Source of the DNA: Mycogone perniciosa | Lineage: Eukaryota; Ascomycota; Sordariomycetes; Hypocreales; Hypocreaceae | Assembly: GCA_025331125.1 (NCBI GenBank) | Contig: JAOALB010000108.1 | Coordinates: forward strand, 142,254 to 206,253 | Direction: 5' to 3' | Length of the DNA: 64,000 nucleotides | Shown: positions 33,202 to 44,782 of the stretch, one piece after another | Layout of the letters: each line of letters begins with the position of its first letter | How positions within the stretch are numbered: position 1 is the stretch's first letter | Program-made: the position numbers and the translations under genes | The notes under the pieces: generated by a model | The model's input: the letters and a program-made list of their open reading frames with translations, nothing else | Database searches by the model: none | Told to the model about the DNA's origin: nothing

Positions 33202-33679
33202 GTGTTTCTTGTTCTTTTTTCTTCTTTTTTTTCGGATCTTGCTTGTGCTTATTCTAGATGTTTTAATATCTCGAAATTCCGGGGTCTTTTTACACCCAAG
33301 TCATTGTACAATAGCTCTCGCACAATGCAATCGGAGTCGGTGGTTTAACCGTCCCCCCCCGCTGACCAAAGCTCAACACACTGCACAGCCTTCCATGTCT
33401 CGACTCGTCCACAACATTACTGGTGGCAATTGATGCTTGCAAACCAGCAAACCCCGACCATTAAACTGAGTGATATCATAAATTCATCTAATATTACCGG
33501 TTTGGTGCGAATTGACGCCGTTCTTGGCTGCAGTTAGACTTTCAAGCTTGGCTCCTCGGCATGACGTAACATGACGCCTTTGAAGAAGATGCTGTCATCC
33601 AGCTAACAAAAGCGTATAACTTATTCAATGAGATTTCTAGATCATACATTTTGCAAGTCAAACTCACACACTTGTCACG
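33202..33679. other. Intergenic region
   Basis: 3' region of the 2EXR gene, with a T-rich run just after the stop, and promoter of the transporter gene. Nothing else recognised. Confidence 0.4.
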
Positions 33680-34977
33680 ATGAGCCTTCCGCCACAGTCC
33701 AGGATACATAATAGCATCGCTCTGCAGAATTTCGGTTCGCAATGGTTTCTACTCCCTCAGGGGACTGGCATCCTAGCCCTCGTTCTATATCAGTTGGAGT
33801 ACCAATTTCGCGGATTGGGAATCATCTCCGTTATTTTCTGGATTACAAACATCACTCTGTTGTCAATCTTCACGATTATATACATCGCCCGATTCATCAT
33901 ATCGCCAAAATATGTAATCCGCCACATTCTCAGTGATACCACTGAGGCAGCATGTCTCGCCAGCTTCGGCATTTCCTTGACCTCGGTCATTCAGATGCTA
34001 TCACTCGTCGTCGTACCCAGCTGGGGCGGTCCCACATGGGGCCTGGTGGCCTATATCCTCTGGTGGGTGAACCTTGGTATGGCTGTCGTGTCTTGCTTGG
34101 GACTACCTCTCCTCTTTATCCACTCCATCCACGAACAAGGTGGATTCACCAAGAGCCTGACACCGACTGCGCAACTGCCTATCATCGCGGCCCTGACATC
34201 GGCCGCTGGTGCTGGAACGCTGTGCCAATCCGCCATGCTCAGCACAAAGCAGCAAATCCCAATGATAGTAGTCGCATATTTAGAAATCGGGCTTGGTCTT
34301 CCATTGGTGCTGGCGCTTGACGTGTTATTCCTAGTACGCATCTTGCTTCCCCAGCAGACGGAAGCAAGCACAGAACCACAAGCGAAGTCGCTGGTCTATA
34401 CTCACATGGTTTTGTGCGGGCCGTGGGGGCAGAGTAGCTTTGCCCTCCAAGTATTAGGCATGGCCCTGCTGCGGCTGCAAAGTGATCTAGACGAACATCC
34501 GTCCTTACAATCCGGAATCTTGATCTCAAGCCAAGCCGTCGGCCCCATAGCGTACGCAAGCATGTTCATTGGATTGATAGTCTGGGGTCAAGGAACATTT
34601 TGGTGGGTGTTTGCAGTTGGTCGCATTACCAAGTATGCATTAAAATGCATTAAGGGGAGAACCCGTTTGTTGTTTGGTATCCCGACGTGGTCGATCATCT
34701 TTCCTTGGGTAAGGGTGCATTTACTCCCGAAGCAACCCGATAAAGCGCTTTGATCTGCGAACTGACTGTCGGAAAGGGTGTGTACACGAATACCGCTGTG
34801 CAGCTGGGTAAGCTCCTTGATTCTCCAGTTTTGAAGGTCTGGTCCACCGTGTTGGCTGCTCTCCTCGTCATCATGTGGCTTCTTCTCGCGGCCTTGACTA
34901 TCCGAGGTGTTCTTCTTGGCACCCTTCTAGGTTATGAGCGAGGATGGAGACGGAAGCTGAACGGAGAGACTGCTTAA
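33680..34977 (+). CDS. TDT-family membrane transporter (SLAC1/TehA fold, malate/sulfite type)
   Basis: Integral membrane protein of the tellurite-resistance/dicarboxylate transporter family, which includes fungal malate permease Mae1 and sulfite exporter Ssu1. Exons 33680-34708 and 34777-34977 (409 aa) are joined by a 68-nt intron (GTAAGG donor), restoring the family sequence FPW/GVYTNTAVQLGKLL. About ten hydrophobic segments are visible. Family signatures include FGSQWFLLPQGTGILALVLYQ near the N-terminus, VAYILWWVNLGMAV, the TAQLPIIAALTSAAGAGTL block, GPWGQSSFALQVLG and IVWGQGTFWWVFAV. Substrate cannot be fixed: the motif order fits both the malate and the sulfite branches. Plasma-membrane location is expected. 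Confidence 0.9.
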
Positions 34978-35103
34978 GTCGAAGCGATCGTTAGCGGCGG
35001 TAAGCCAAAAATTGCAGTTTGGATCGCTCGACTGCGATGCGCACTTTACTACAAACGGCTTCTGAATCAACGCCTCCTTTGACGGGAGAAATTGGTGCAC
35101 TCC

Positions 35104-37367
35104 TTATTCTCTAAACATCTCTAGTAGCTTTTGCACTGGCCAGGCGCGCGCATCTCGGTATTTCTCCACGACACCTCTGAGCGCTTGCCGTTCATAGCGA
35201 TCGGTAAAGAAGTCACCGTATAACTGAATGCTAATGGCTGCGTTGAGAAGTGCCGGTGGGGACGCAGGGTGGCAAAGGGCGATGCCACAAAGCTCAAGCA
35301 AAAGTAATCGAACATCATTCTCAGCCTTTCTCCAGTTCCCGCGCGAGGCAGATTGGGCCCTAATGAGGTGTTGGCACATCAATCGATACAGGAAGTGAGG
35401 TGAAGCTTACCTCAGGAAAGGATTCTCGGCAACAAGCACCGACTTGGCCATGATGCCCTGCTGAATGCTTGTGACTTCGATGTTGGACCCATACCAAATT
35501 GTGGGGAAAATTTCTCCCCTAGACTTATCTGCCGGCCGTTGGAAGATGGGTTGGAAGTGACTTAGGATATCGCGCTCAAGGTGTTCTTGTTGATCCATCA
35601 GTCTCACTTAGAGGAGCCAGCAAGGTTAGTTGATAGACACAAGCGCGGCGGTGCAAATACAAGGTGCTCACTTACGCCATTCTCGTTCAGATCCATCTTC
35701 CCAGCGCCACTTTGCAACCTGAACAGTGTGCATCACCGTCTTGTTTGCATTAGAAGCGCTGTGCCATAGTTCCGCGGCGGGGATAAGCTGCGGTGGCTGT
35801 CTGCGGGTGAAGGAGTGGTAGATCTCCTGCCGGAGAGCCATCCAATACGCTGCCTGGATGAGACTCCTTCTGCCAAATAATGCTTGAGATGCCGAACTCC
35901 TCAACACAGCGTTTATGATGGCAAGGAAGTTGACTTGTTGGCCAGGTGGGGATTGATCGCTGCCTTGACCGGTGTTTCCATTGTGACTTCCTGCAGAGTC
36001 TTCTTCATCGTCTATCTCTTCAAGCTGACGGAGGATGACAGCAGTAGCAATGACGCTGTCTCGGTACTCGTCGTCTTCAACATCGTGAAAATGCCGGAAG
36101 GCAGGGATAGACTTCAACATGTACTCCACTGCGTCGTGCTCACTGAGATTCGGGAGGAGTTGCCCATGGTACAAAATGCCTCCGGCTGTCTTGTATTGAG
36201 GGAGTCTACTGAGATGGCGGGCTGCGACCGCAAAGATTGCGTTCAGCAAGTGGGGATGATGACGGGCCCGTACTGGTACGACCACTTGAAAATGACGATT
36301 CTCGTCACACAAATCGAACTGCCCAAGAGTTAATGCACAATAATAGCATCGATATTTGTGAGTACAACACTCACCCAGTGCGCTATCTCTTCGACAAAAT
36401 ACCGGAGAAGGCAGGCCTCTTGGACATCCTCTAAAGGGAACTGGCGTTGGACTTGGTCTCGATGAGAGGACACCACACCCGGTACATGGCGGTGGTGTAG
36501 AGATAAGGAAGAGGTAGAGCCTGTGTCTGAATGTCTTGGGTAAGTCGTGGGGGAATAATGGCTGTGAACTTGCACATATGGTGGCATATGAGGGCTGCCG
36601 ACAGATCCAATGGAGTGTTGCTTTGGGCGCGGCTCTATTATAGAGCCTCCATACTCCGTATGATCATGGGAAATGCGACTTTCAGGTGTGTTCTCCTCTG
36701 GTTCCTGACTTAAGTGGGGTGAGTGATTCCTCAGCGAGGGTGCTGGTGATGATACTTGGCCCGTATTTGCCTCGTGGGTCGACTGGCTGTCGGTAGAAGC
36801 TGCTGTGGTTGCAGACCATGATTCAGATATGTCATGCAGAAGTCCGGGACTGGCCGGATCTGAACCGCGAGCTACGCCCTTGGTATGAAAACGAACTGTG
36901 TGCTCGGTCAATACCGCAACGCATGGGTGAATATAGGTGAGAGATGAAGGGCCGATTACATACAATGCTTCACCTCACTGTTGACCCACTTCTGCTCCTT
37001 GGAAAAGTTGGCAGCCGAGCCGTGGCGGAAGACGGTCCTCTTGGTGGGACGAGTGCACGGAAGAAGTTTCGACTGGCAGCGACGGCACTTGGGGCGTTCC
37101 TCGTCACCTACACGAAGGCCAAGAAGATGTTGCGTTAGCAATCCACAGCGGCTCAGACACAACGGACCAGTCACGTCACAGGTAACACCGTAACGGACAG
37201 GGAAGCCCGTTCCGGGTTCACATTGTGCCATCTCACATTTGACGTGTTTCTCTGCAGACGGGCAAATGTCAGATCAGCATTGCAGCGCTTCGAGTCCGCA
37301 CCGCGGCTCGGGAATGACGGAATGACGGACCTTTGCATTGGAGACATGGATGCTTTACAGCAGGCAT
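35104..37367 (-). CDS. Zn2Cys6 transcription factor with microexon in the zinc cluster
   Basis: Nuclear regulator, 598 aa from seven exons: 37367-37331, 37251-37237, 37107-36979, 36895-36375, 36318-35676, 35606-35411 and 35359-35104. The binuclear zinc cluster has Cys8, 11, 18, 25, 28 and 35 in exact CX2CX6CX6CX2CX6C spacing, but only once exon 1 (37 nt), a 15-nt microexon and exon 3 are joined. The donor of intron 1 is the weak GTCCGT; the branch TCTGAC and acceptor CTGCAG are good. A Ser/Pro/His-rich linker follows, then the Fungal_trans_2 type regulatory domain: HFQVVVPVRARHHPHLLNAI, AFRHFHDVEDDEYRDSV, SLIQAAYWMALRQEIYHSF and the C-terminal LCGIALCHPASPPALLNAAI and YERQALRGVVEK. Targets are unknown. 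Its 3' end faces the transporter gene. Confidence 0.85.
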
Positions 37368-38209
37368 TACCTATTCGGACAGTCCTCCGCAGAGGTCACG
37401 GATAACATGTGCAGGAATCCAACAAAGCAGCCAAGCCTCACACAACTTCGCGGGCACGTTCAAGACATTCAATGGTGGTAGTGTAGTGGAGAGATGAATG
37501 ATGAATGGATGCATCTGTTCACAGGATGATGGTGAGGGTTATAGGCGCCGAGATTCGCCTGACTAGGCAAAAATACATGCCTGGGCTGGTGGGACTCTGT
37601 TTAGTAAGCACGGCGAAGATTACCCTCTGGGGCAGTAGTACATACTACTACTAATAGTACTACTGCTCTGCTTCATACTACCTACGACTTCAGAAGCTCG
37701 CAAAACCCATTCTCAACAATGATTGGCATTATCCAGGAAATAAATATAGATAGATAAAATATCCAGCCTATATATACTCAAGGTCATGCGTATTAATACC
37801 ACATACCATCCGCTGATTCTTTTTCTTTCATTGCTTGTCAGCTTGTCAGCTTCGTCTCATCATCTGAGGCTTACTAATACTCCGTACTTCATACTACTAC
37901 TGTATCTTCTCGTGACGAAAAAAACGCGGGGCCGCGCCACGCTAAACAAGTTCCTGCAGCTTGCTGAGTTTTGCGCTGCACATGATTGGACACTGAATTT
38001 CTGCAACATTCACTAACAGCGGGTACCTTTAGCCACTTTCGTTGAGGCTGAGCGATGACGGCGCCACAGCCTTGTGAGGCGTTTTGAGGATATGCCACCA
38101 AACGCCAAATGAAAGACTTGGTAATATTAGTATCGTGCAAATACATAGCCAGAGTCTCAACTCTCCTTGTCCTGCTTCAACACCCGAACCCACCCAATCA
38201 GTCATTTCA
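37368..38209. other. Divergent intergenic region
   Basis: Between the divergent Zn2Cys6 and GFA-domain genes. It contains a 9-bp inverted repeat (CAGTAGTAC at 37633-37641 and GTACTACTG at 37657-37665) and a TACTCCGTACTTC motif near 37880. Pyrimidine-rich around 37805-37840. No gene seen. Confidence 0.4.
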
Positions 38210-38851
38210 ATGATGGAAGAGCCATTGAAGGATCCCGTCCCAGAGCGTCGCCCTTACACTGGCTCGTGTCACTGCGGCGCTACCCGTTATGTCGTCTTCC
38301 TCATAACTCCTCCGCCATCTCCCGTCAACTCAGAGCCGCCGCCATCCAGAGGAGTCCAGCGATTGTACCGGTGTAATTGCACAGTTTGCCAAAAGATGGG
38401 CTTAATGCACGTCCGACCCCCGTCTGCCTTTCATGACTTCTTTCTCCTGTCCCCATCGGACCCTTTCCGGGATCTGGGCGATTACTCATGTAACGACCAT
38501 CGCCTACACTATTTCTTCTGCAAAATGTGTGCGGTAAGGTGTTTCACATTTCAGGGCGAGGGAGAAACTGTCGATATCGACCTCACAGCATTGGGCGTGT
38601 CAGGAACCAACTCCGAGCTAGCCAAGACGGCCAAGGCATGGAAGCCGAAGATGGTAGATCTTCCTCCCAACTTGATGCGCTGCGCATCTTACCTGAGCGT
38701 CAATGGACACACTATAGATGCAGGTCAAGAGGGCTTTGATATGAGGGAATGGGTGGAAAATAAGTCTCTTCTATACCTGGATTATCTCAGGGATGGTGAT
38801 GAAAAGCTGCCAGGACGATATGATAGACCCCACGATGGCGGCTCATATTGA
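38210..38851 (+). CDS. GFA/CENP-V-domain protein
   Basis: 213-aa protein of the GFA (glutathione-dependent formaldehyde-activating enzyme-like) superfamily. The zinc-binding cysteine pattern is intact: GSCHCGATRY near residue 20, YRCNCTVCQKMG, and FFCKMCAVRCF. The first of two tandem ATGs is chosen; the frame is open further 5' but only with TTG, so the start is the best ATG. No intron. The family binds structural and catalytic zinc; most fungal members have no known substrate, and a true formaldehyde-glutathione role should not be assumed. Confidence 0.85.
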   Translation: MMEEPLKDPVPERRPYTGSCHCGATRYVVFLITPPPSPVNSEPPPSRGVQRLYRCNCTVCQKMGLMHVRPPSAFHDFFLLSPSDPFRDLGDYSCNDHRLHYFFCKMCAVRCFTFQGEGETVDIDLTALGVSGTNSELAKTAKAWKPKMVDLPPNLMRCASYLSVNGHTIDAGQEGFDMREWVENKSLLYLDYLRDGDEKLPGRYDRPHDGGSY

Positions 38852-39034
38852 AGGGAAGGACACCTATCTTCCTAATTAAGAATATATACAGTTTTGGAGT
38901 TTCTGGCAAAGTCTAATCCCAGAAGTCTATTCTCATTCGTCGAGTCCCGAGCCCACTGTGCTTTCGTCCAACAAGCCTCGAGTTCATCGAAACGATTCGA
39001 GCGCGATGTGGCGATAGCAGCCCATGCATCATAC

Positions 39035-39456
39035 ACTTGCCGGCCTTGAAGTACCCCCGACGAACGTACTCGTATCATTCAATCAACCAATCGCGCAGCT
39101 ATACGACGCCCAGTTCCAGTTGACTTGACCGCTTCGCATACGCCTCGGCCCCTGCTTGCCGCCTTGGGTCCACGCAGAAGTGGCCAAGGGTGTCATCCAG
39201 TTTCATCAGTTCGTAGTAGCCAACAAGAGCACCAGAGTCATCATACGGAAGTAAAACAGCGCTGAAAAACAACAAGGCACATTGATCTTGACCAGGGCGC
39301 CGGCAAGATCGATGTGTTGATCAGCGAGGAAGTCTGCCCCGGTTGTCATTGTCCAACCCAACTTGATTCACCCCAGAAGACAGAGCGCACGAGTGTCACC
39401 ACGGCTGGTGCGTCTTCCGGTGTGGCTTTTCGGGATGAAGGCGTGATTGGTGCCAT
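39035..39456 (-). pseudogene. GNAT acetyltransferase pseudogene
   Basis: Reading from the ATG at 39456, the start is that of a GNAT protein (RKATPEDAPAVVTLVRSVFWGES). The frame must then shift to read TTGADFLADQHIDLAGALV, and shift again to read LLFFSAVLLPYDDSGALVGY followed by LGHFCVDPRRQ. The acetyl-CoA-binding loop that should follow (Q-x-x-G-x-G) is missing: RRQ runs directly into AGAEAYAKRSSQLELGVV. An in-frame TAG at 39101-39099 and a TGA further on interrupt the remaining C-terminal pieces. At least two frameshifts, one deletion and two stops show that the gene is dead. No intron explanation accounts for all of these. Confidence 0.65.
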
Positions 39457-40055
39457 CAGTGCCACAGAGTTGGTGGTTCCCCCAACAGTTCTTGGCTTGT
39501 GGTATATGACAAATACTTGTGAAGCCGGAAATAGTGTCGTCAAATTCAAATAAGATATGAGCAAAAAAGATAAGTCTTGTGATATTACATTATTCATGCA
39601 GAGACTTATTGCAATGTTAGTGTTACTACCTCGTACACGATAAGAGTATGCCGGTCTGAATAGCACAACTTAAAAGATACAATTCTAGGTAGACTCTAGT
39701 GGGTATATCCTTCTTATTTTATGTACCTAATCAATAATATCAACTGCTCCCCTGGGTATTATTCCATTTCCATGCCCAACTAGATACCTGATGGTTGGCA
39801 GCATGGTCAAAGCCAGGCTACAATAATATTGACAATTTTGACATTCCCGCACTGACTCGTAAATCCTGCACCCGGTCAAAGTGCCATTGCCACATCGTCC
39901 ATTAAGTCGTGTAAAAGGTATTATTCCAAGTATTGTTTGGTAATACAGGCCTGATGTAGCCAAGAAAATACGTACGAAAATGAAACAAACGAAAAATCCT
40001 TCCCCGGGATAGATACAAACTCGTCAACGCCCAAAAGTGCAGCTGCACATTATTA
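39457..40055. other. Gene-free interval
   Basis: Lies downstream of the receptor gene and upstream of the GNAT remnant. AT-rich, with no protein-like frame. Confidence 0.4.
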
Positions 40056-42010
40056 TTATTTGGCAAGAGCCACAGCATTGCCAGACTCAGAGTGGCCGGC
40101 ATAGTCGAATGAATCCATAGAAGAACGCCTGTCTCGGACAAACTTGGGCCAGGTGTTGGTCAACACAAGATACTTGATGCTCTTCTCGGCGTCGTCAAAC
40201 ACAGTCTCATCGAATTCCTCAGGAATTTCACCCCAGTATTGCACTCGGTCGCCGCCAACGCTGCTAGACTTCTCCGAAACACCCACCTCCTTTTCGGAGC
40301 TATGAGAGGACTCGGGCTTGCTCCAGCCGGGGACATTGAAGGGAGTCGCAGGGTCGACGTCACTCTTCTCACCATACATGACGCGAGCGGAGCTCTCAAA
40401 GATAGACTCGAGCTTCTTAAGCTGTGGGTACGAAATGTTGATCTGGAACTCAGCATCGCGTGCACTGATGAGTTCGGTGTAAATGCGGAGAGCACGATTG
40501 AATCTCTCCTGAACCAGTTGTCGCCTAGTCTCATCCGAAATGTCGCCATCGGGATCGCGCATCGAGGCGGGAAATGACGACTTCCACTCAGCCACGCTTG
40601 TCAAGAAAGCAATGTTTTCGCCAGAAAAGTCTCTCAGGGCAGAGTACTGCAACAGGGGCTCCGGGTTTCTCTCCAAAACGTACTCCAGAGCGCTCATGGT
40701 GAGAATCGACTCATTCGAGGTACTCTTAACGGAACTATTGGTAGACTTCCAGCCGGTCTTGACTGACTCCACCACAGTCGAACCGGTGTGGGCCGACTTG
40801 TTGCTCCTAGCAGCGGCCTTGTTGTTGCACTCCCACTGGGCGATGGTGTCTAGGGTCTCCTGGCGCAGGGTTTGGTGACGCATAACCTCCCAGCAGGGAA
40901 GGAAGACCGTGAAGATTTCCGTGAGCATAATAGAGACGGCGATCCTAACAGCTCATTAGTCACAGTTCTTCACAGGACGCAAATGAGTGGACTTACCATT
41001 GAGGGGGTATAAAGTACTGGTTAACAGCGTCCATCCCGGGAACATTTAGAGCGATGAGCCACATGGGAGTCGCGTGAAGGCTGTAAGGTGAATGGTCAAT
41101 ACCATGATTCATCATATGGAGGGCACTCTACTCACTTCGCAATGGCGCAGCCAATGGTCTGAATTCTCCATCCGTGAGTGTCGTTAATGTTGCGAGCCTG
41201 CCACAGAATAATAGGAGCAACAATCCAAGCCCAGAAGAATTGCCAAAAGACGGAGGGCCACCTAGGCAGTCATGTTAGCGACGAGATTCGAGCAAAGGTA
41301 GCATAGGTCCCGGAGTCACTCACCACTCCCAGCCTCTGCCCATCTGCTCCTTCATCTCCATCTCAGTACCATGAACTTCGGTGCCTGGGATACCCCACGA
41401 GCTATGCCACTTGCGGGAGATGATGTACATGAGTGCAGTCGTGAGGAGCTACATGAAAGCAACGTTAGAGAGAGGTTCTGACTTCACGCGAATCAGAAGG
41501 TAGCGCAGCACTCACTTGAAACACCATTCCGACGATGACGAGGACCACGACCTTGGAGCTGTAGTCAAGTTGGCTGTATCGGCCCAGAATACCCTTCGCC
41601 TTCTTCTTCTTGGGCTCGGCAGGGCCATCAAGGACGCTGGTGCGCTGGGTATATCGCTTCTGGGCTTGGGCGACATGTAAAAAGCGAGTGTTCGAAGCGT
41701 GGAAAAGACCGATACCCAAGGGAAGATAGGTGCCCATGATCCAATACTCAGAATCGCCTGGCGAGATCGGTCCCAAGACGTAACCCAGCTGGACCGATGT
41801 CCAGTAAAGATGAAGTAGTACAATCGCGCCCAGTGAAAGACCCAGGCCTCTTATTCGCATGAGCGGCATGTGGCGCTTGGAGATGAGGAATGCCATGCCG
41901 CTTGCCAGCAGGAGCGTCCAGGCGCTGGCGAAGCAGATCCAGAAGATACCGACGCCATCGAGGTTGGCCTCTGGCTTGGAGTCGCCCGTGACTCCAAGTT
42001 CGGAGCCCAT
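40056..42010 (-). CDS. Seven-transmembrane receptor with C-terminal RGS domain (GprK-like)
   Basis: Membrane regulator of heterotrimeric G-protein signalling. Exons 42010-41516, 41448-41324, 41261-41136, 41080-40997 and 40944-40056 encode 572 aa; introns are 52-67 nt. The first part has seven hydrophobic segments, among them [76 protein letters not shown] and [17 protein letters not shown]. The cytoplasmic C-terminus carries an RGS domain ([74 protein letters not shown]), expected to speed GTP hydrolysis by G-alpha. A Ser/acidic tail follows. Ligand unknown. The arrangement matches fungal 7TM-RGS proteins of the GprK class. Confidence 0.92.
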
Positions 42011-44782
42011 AATGGCGGTCGCGAGAAACAGAACGTGACGGTGATGAAGCTATCAATGGGAAGGATCGTGATGATATTCGGTAGCTGTACGGAGCATGTG
42101 GGTCGTAAAAGAAAGGAATGACAAGCCCACTACTGCAGCTCAAGGTCCTCAGTAATAGTAAGAGTAAATTTGGGAGAAAAGAGGACCTTGGTAGGAACTG
42201 AGCCACACAGGCGGTACACACCCTTATGTATGTGGAACGTGGAAAACGTGTGTGTCTGTTGGTTGGAGATGGCAAATGGGAATCGGAGCCAACGCCGAGA
42301 CACAGAATGATTCACGTTCTGGTCTCTTATTTAGGTGTTGAAGATGAGCCCAAATGTCAAACCACGGGGCGTCCATTTTGTTTTTTTCCTCCTCTGCTCC
42401 CCCGCAGGCGAAGAGCTTGAACCAGCGTTGATGGAACGGCTCGGCCAGGCTGCTCGTCCGCCGCCGATCGCGTCTGATTCTGGGCCGCCCTGTCCTGGAC
42501 TAGAGCTGTCTATCACAAGTGACAAGGGCTGTGAATGGCCACCGCGCCTTGGACTGGGCCCCAGTGTGCTCAATGAGGTCAGGACGCTTAAGACGCGCCT
42601 CGCATTGCCGTACTGGAGAATCCCTGTTGGTGGCCCTCCCTTGTTCGCGCCGGTTGGCTAACCTACCCGCTCCGGATGTTCGGGTGGAACTCCATTCGTG
42701 CGGACGCACATTGACTATGAGTAGGCGATGCCACCACACCATCGCGGCACAGGACGGATCCAGCCAAGCGTTGAATGGCGCGCGGGCGAGCTGAGGACAC
42801 GGGCTCGACCGGTGGTGGACGGAGAAGCTCTCAAGGTGGACTGCGTCTATACATACATGCATACCGGTCGTTTGTGGATGCACTCCTCGTGCACATATCC
42901 AACACCCGGATAGCTGGAAACCTTTTTTAGTATTGCAACGCACCGCTGATCATCATGATACAAGATTGGCGATCGGATGCACAGGCCTTGGGCAAGTGAC
43001 AGGAGGAGGCGCAATTTTCGCTTTCCGGGGGCGAGCCCACTGGTGGTCTTCGCGGCATCGCGTAGAGTCAGCCTGGCGTGATATCTACCCGTACATGACG
43101 GGTGGTAGGACAGAAATTACCCAGTTGCTGCTAGTAGACTAGTAGTAATAGCAATGAGAGGGCATTCTCCTATGACGGGACAGGGGTAAAGATGAGTTTA
43201 ATTGTTAAACTGATACCTAACCCCTCCGTGTTGCCAGACTCGCAATTCCACCAATATAAAGCTCACAACGGGCGAAATTGTCTCTTCAGCGATACGAGTA
43301 AGAACTGAACAGCCAACAAACGTATTGTCCACCGATCAGCCCGTGCGTCAGCGAGAAAACGGTCTGTATTTCTCGGCCAATGAGACAAACTTGGAAGAAG
43401 AAAAAATGGGTGTGTGTTGGTGGCCCCCAAGTCTTAATTGGGGCAGGAAAAAATTCCGATTTTGGTGCATAAAAAGCAATATCCATCTCCTATCCCTGCA
43501 TTCGATGCATCCCTCCACCATCTCAAACGGGACACGGCCTCTAGATTTATGGATGAATAGGTTTTCCGTTCTCCCTAGGGCTTCAACCATCACACGATGG
43601 GGGTAAAAAGTTGATATATATGTATTGGGCGAAAGGAAGGGAAATGGTAGCGACTAGATTCAAAAAGCTATGAGATTCATCACAGTCACAATGTCGATCT
43701 TCTCCAAAGCAGATCCATGACCAGTGACGGTTGGCCGTTTGGCGTTGCTTTTGAATGCTGACGCCACCATCCCCCATCACATTCCCGCAATTCCAGCCCC
43801 CACGCCGCCACAGATGCCGTCCCAATCATGAAGAGTGACATAAATACCTACTACGAAGTAGATAGGAAGAGAGTTTAGAAATCGCCAGTTCTTGTGGCTT
43901 TCGTACAAAAGTGTGTGCTAGCGGTATGAGGAATTAGTGGCGGCTACGGCGCACGGCAAGGCATTCTCCGTCTACTACCGGACTTGAAGCTAATAGAGTA
44001 TGCCGCTGTTAGTACAAACGGATTCAAGATGTGATATCTACTAGTCGATCTCAAATCCTAATACTGTCATGGTGTGTCATCCGGAAGCAGCAAGGTCGGG
44101 TTTTTGGGGGGAAAGGTGACGATGGCAGGAATTTCGCAAGGGCGGCGACCTTGCAGCCTCACACACTCAGTCAGGAGGAGAGCACAGTGCCCAGGGTCCG
44201 ATAACTGCAGAGCTGACACATGTCTTAAACTGTCGAAACCTTGAGCGGATTTGCTCTCCATTCAGGCGGCGTTGGCATGAACGCATTGGCAATCATACGG
44301 AGTAGATACGTCCCACATCCAAGCGACAAAAGCCCTGCATCAATATTCACCATCATTCAAACTGGCTTAAGTCGTACGATAAGGCTAATGAGCGTCATTG
44401 GTATGAAACAAGAAGGGCTTTTCTTTTGTCGGGTAGTGTGGTAATGTTAATGCCAAATACAAAGACAGCGAGTCGTCCGTCATACGGCTGTACTCGTGTT
44501 TGCCGTGAAAATCCCTTTTGGCGGCTTGGAATTCGGAGGCCACATCCATCAATGCATACCACCCCGAGGCTCGAACCTATCTAGTCTGTCTTTACATCCA
44601 GCGTGGCGTTTGACATCCCGAGGGCAAACGATCCAGCCCTTTTCATTCATCTTGCTAGTTCAGCTAACCTGCTCCCAATTGTCTCGACTTCTCGACATAG
44701 TGGATGTCGATCGATGAAGTCCAGAGGCAGATGGTGAATAGGTGGCATCATGTGTACTCTTTTGGTACTAGACTGAAGCCGC
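42011..44782. other. Gene-free interval upstream of receptor gene
   Basis: About 2.8 kb. The first few hundred bases are the pyrimidine-rich (on the minus strand) leader and promoter of the receptor gene. Frames up to 147 codons around 42330-42940 have no recognisable motif, and their composition reflects GC-rich sequence rather than clear protein. I see no RNA gene. Confidence 0.45.

Noticed and set aside
42331..42943. Overlapping open frames of 80-147 codons on both strands
   Set aside because: No motif, no splice context, and several frames open at once in GC-rich DNA, as expected by chance.
44540..44640. GGTTCGAGCC on the minus strand suggesting a tRNA T arm
   Set aside because: The flanking bases do not pair as a T stem and no acceptor or anticodon arm can be drawn.
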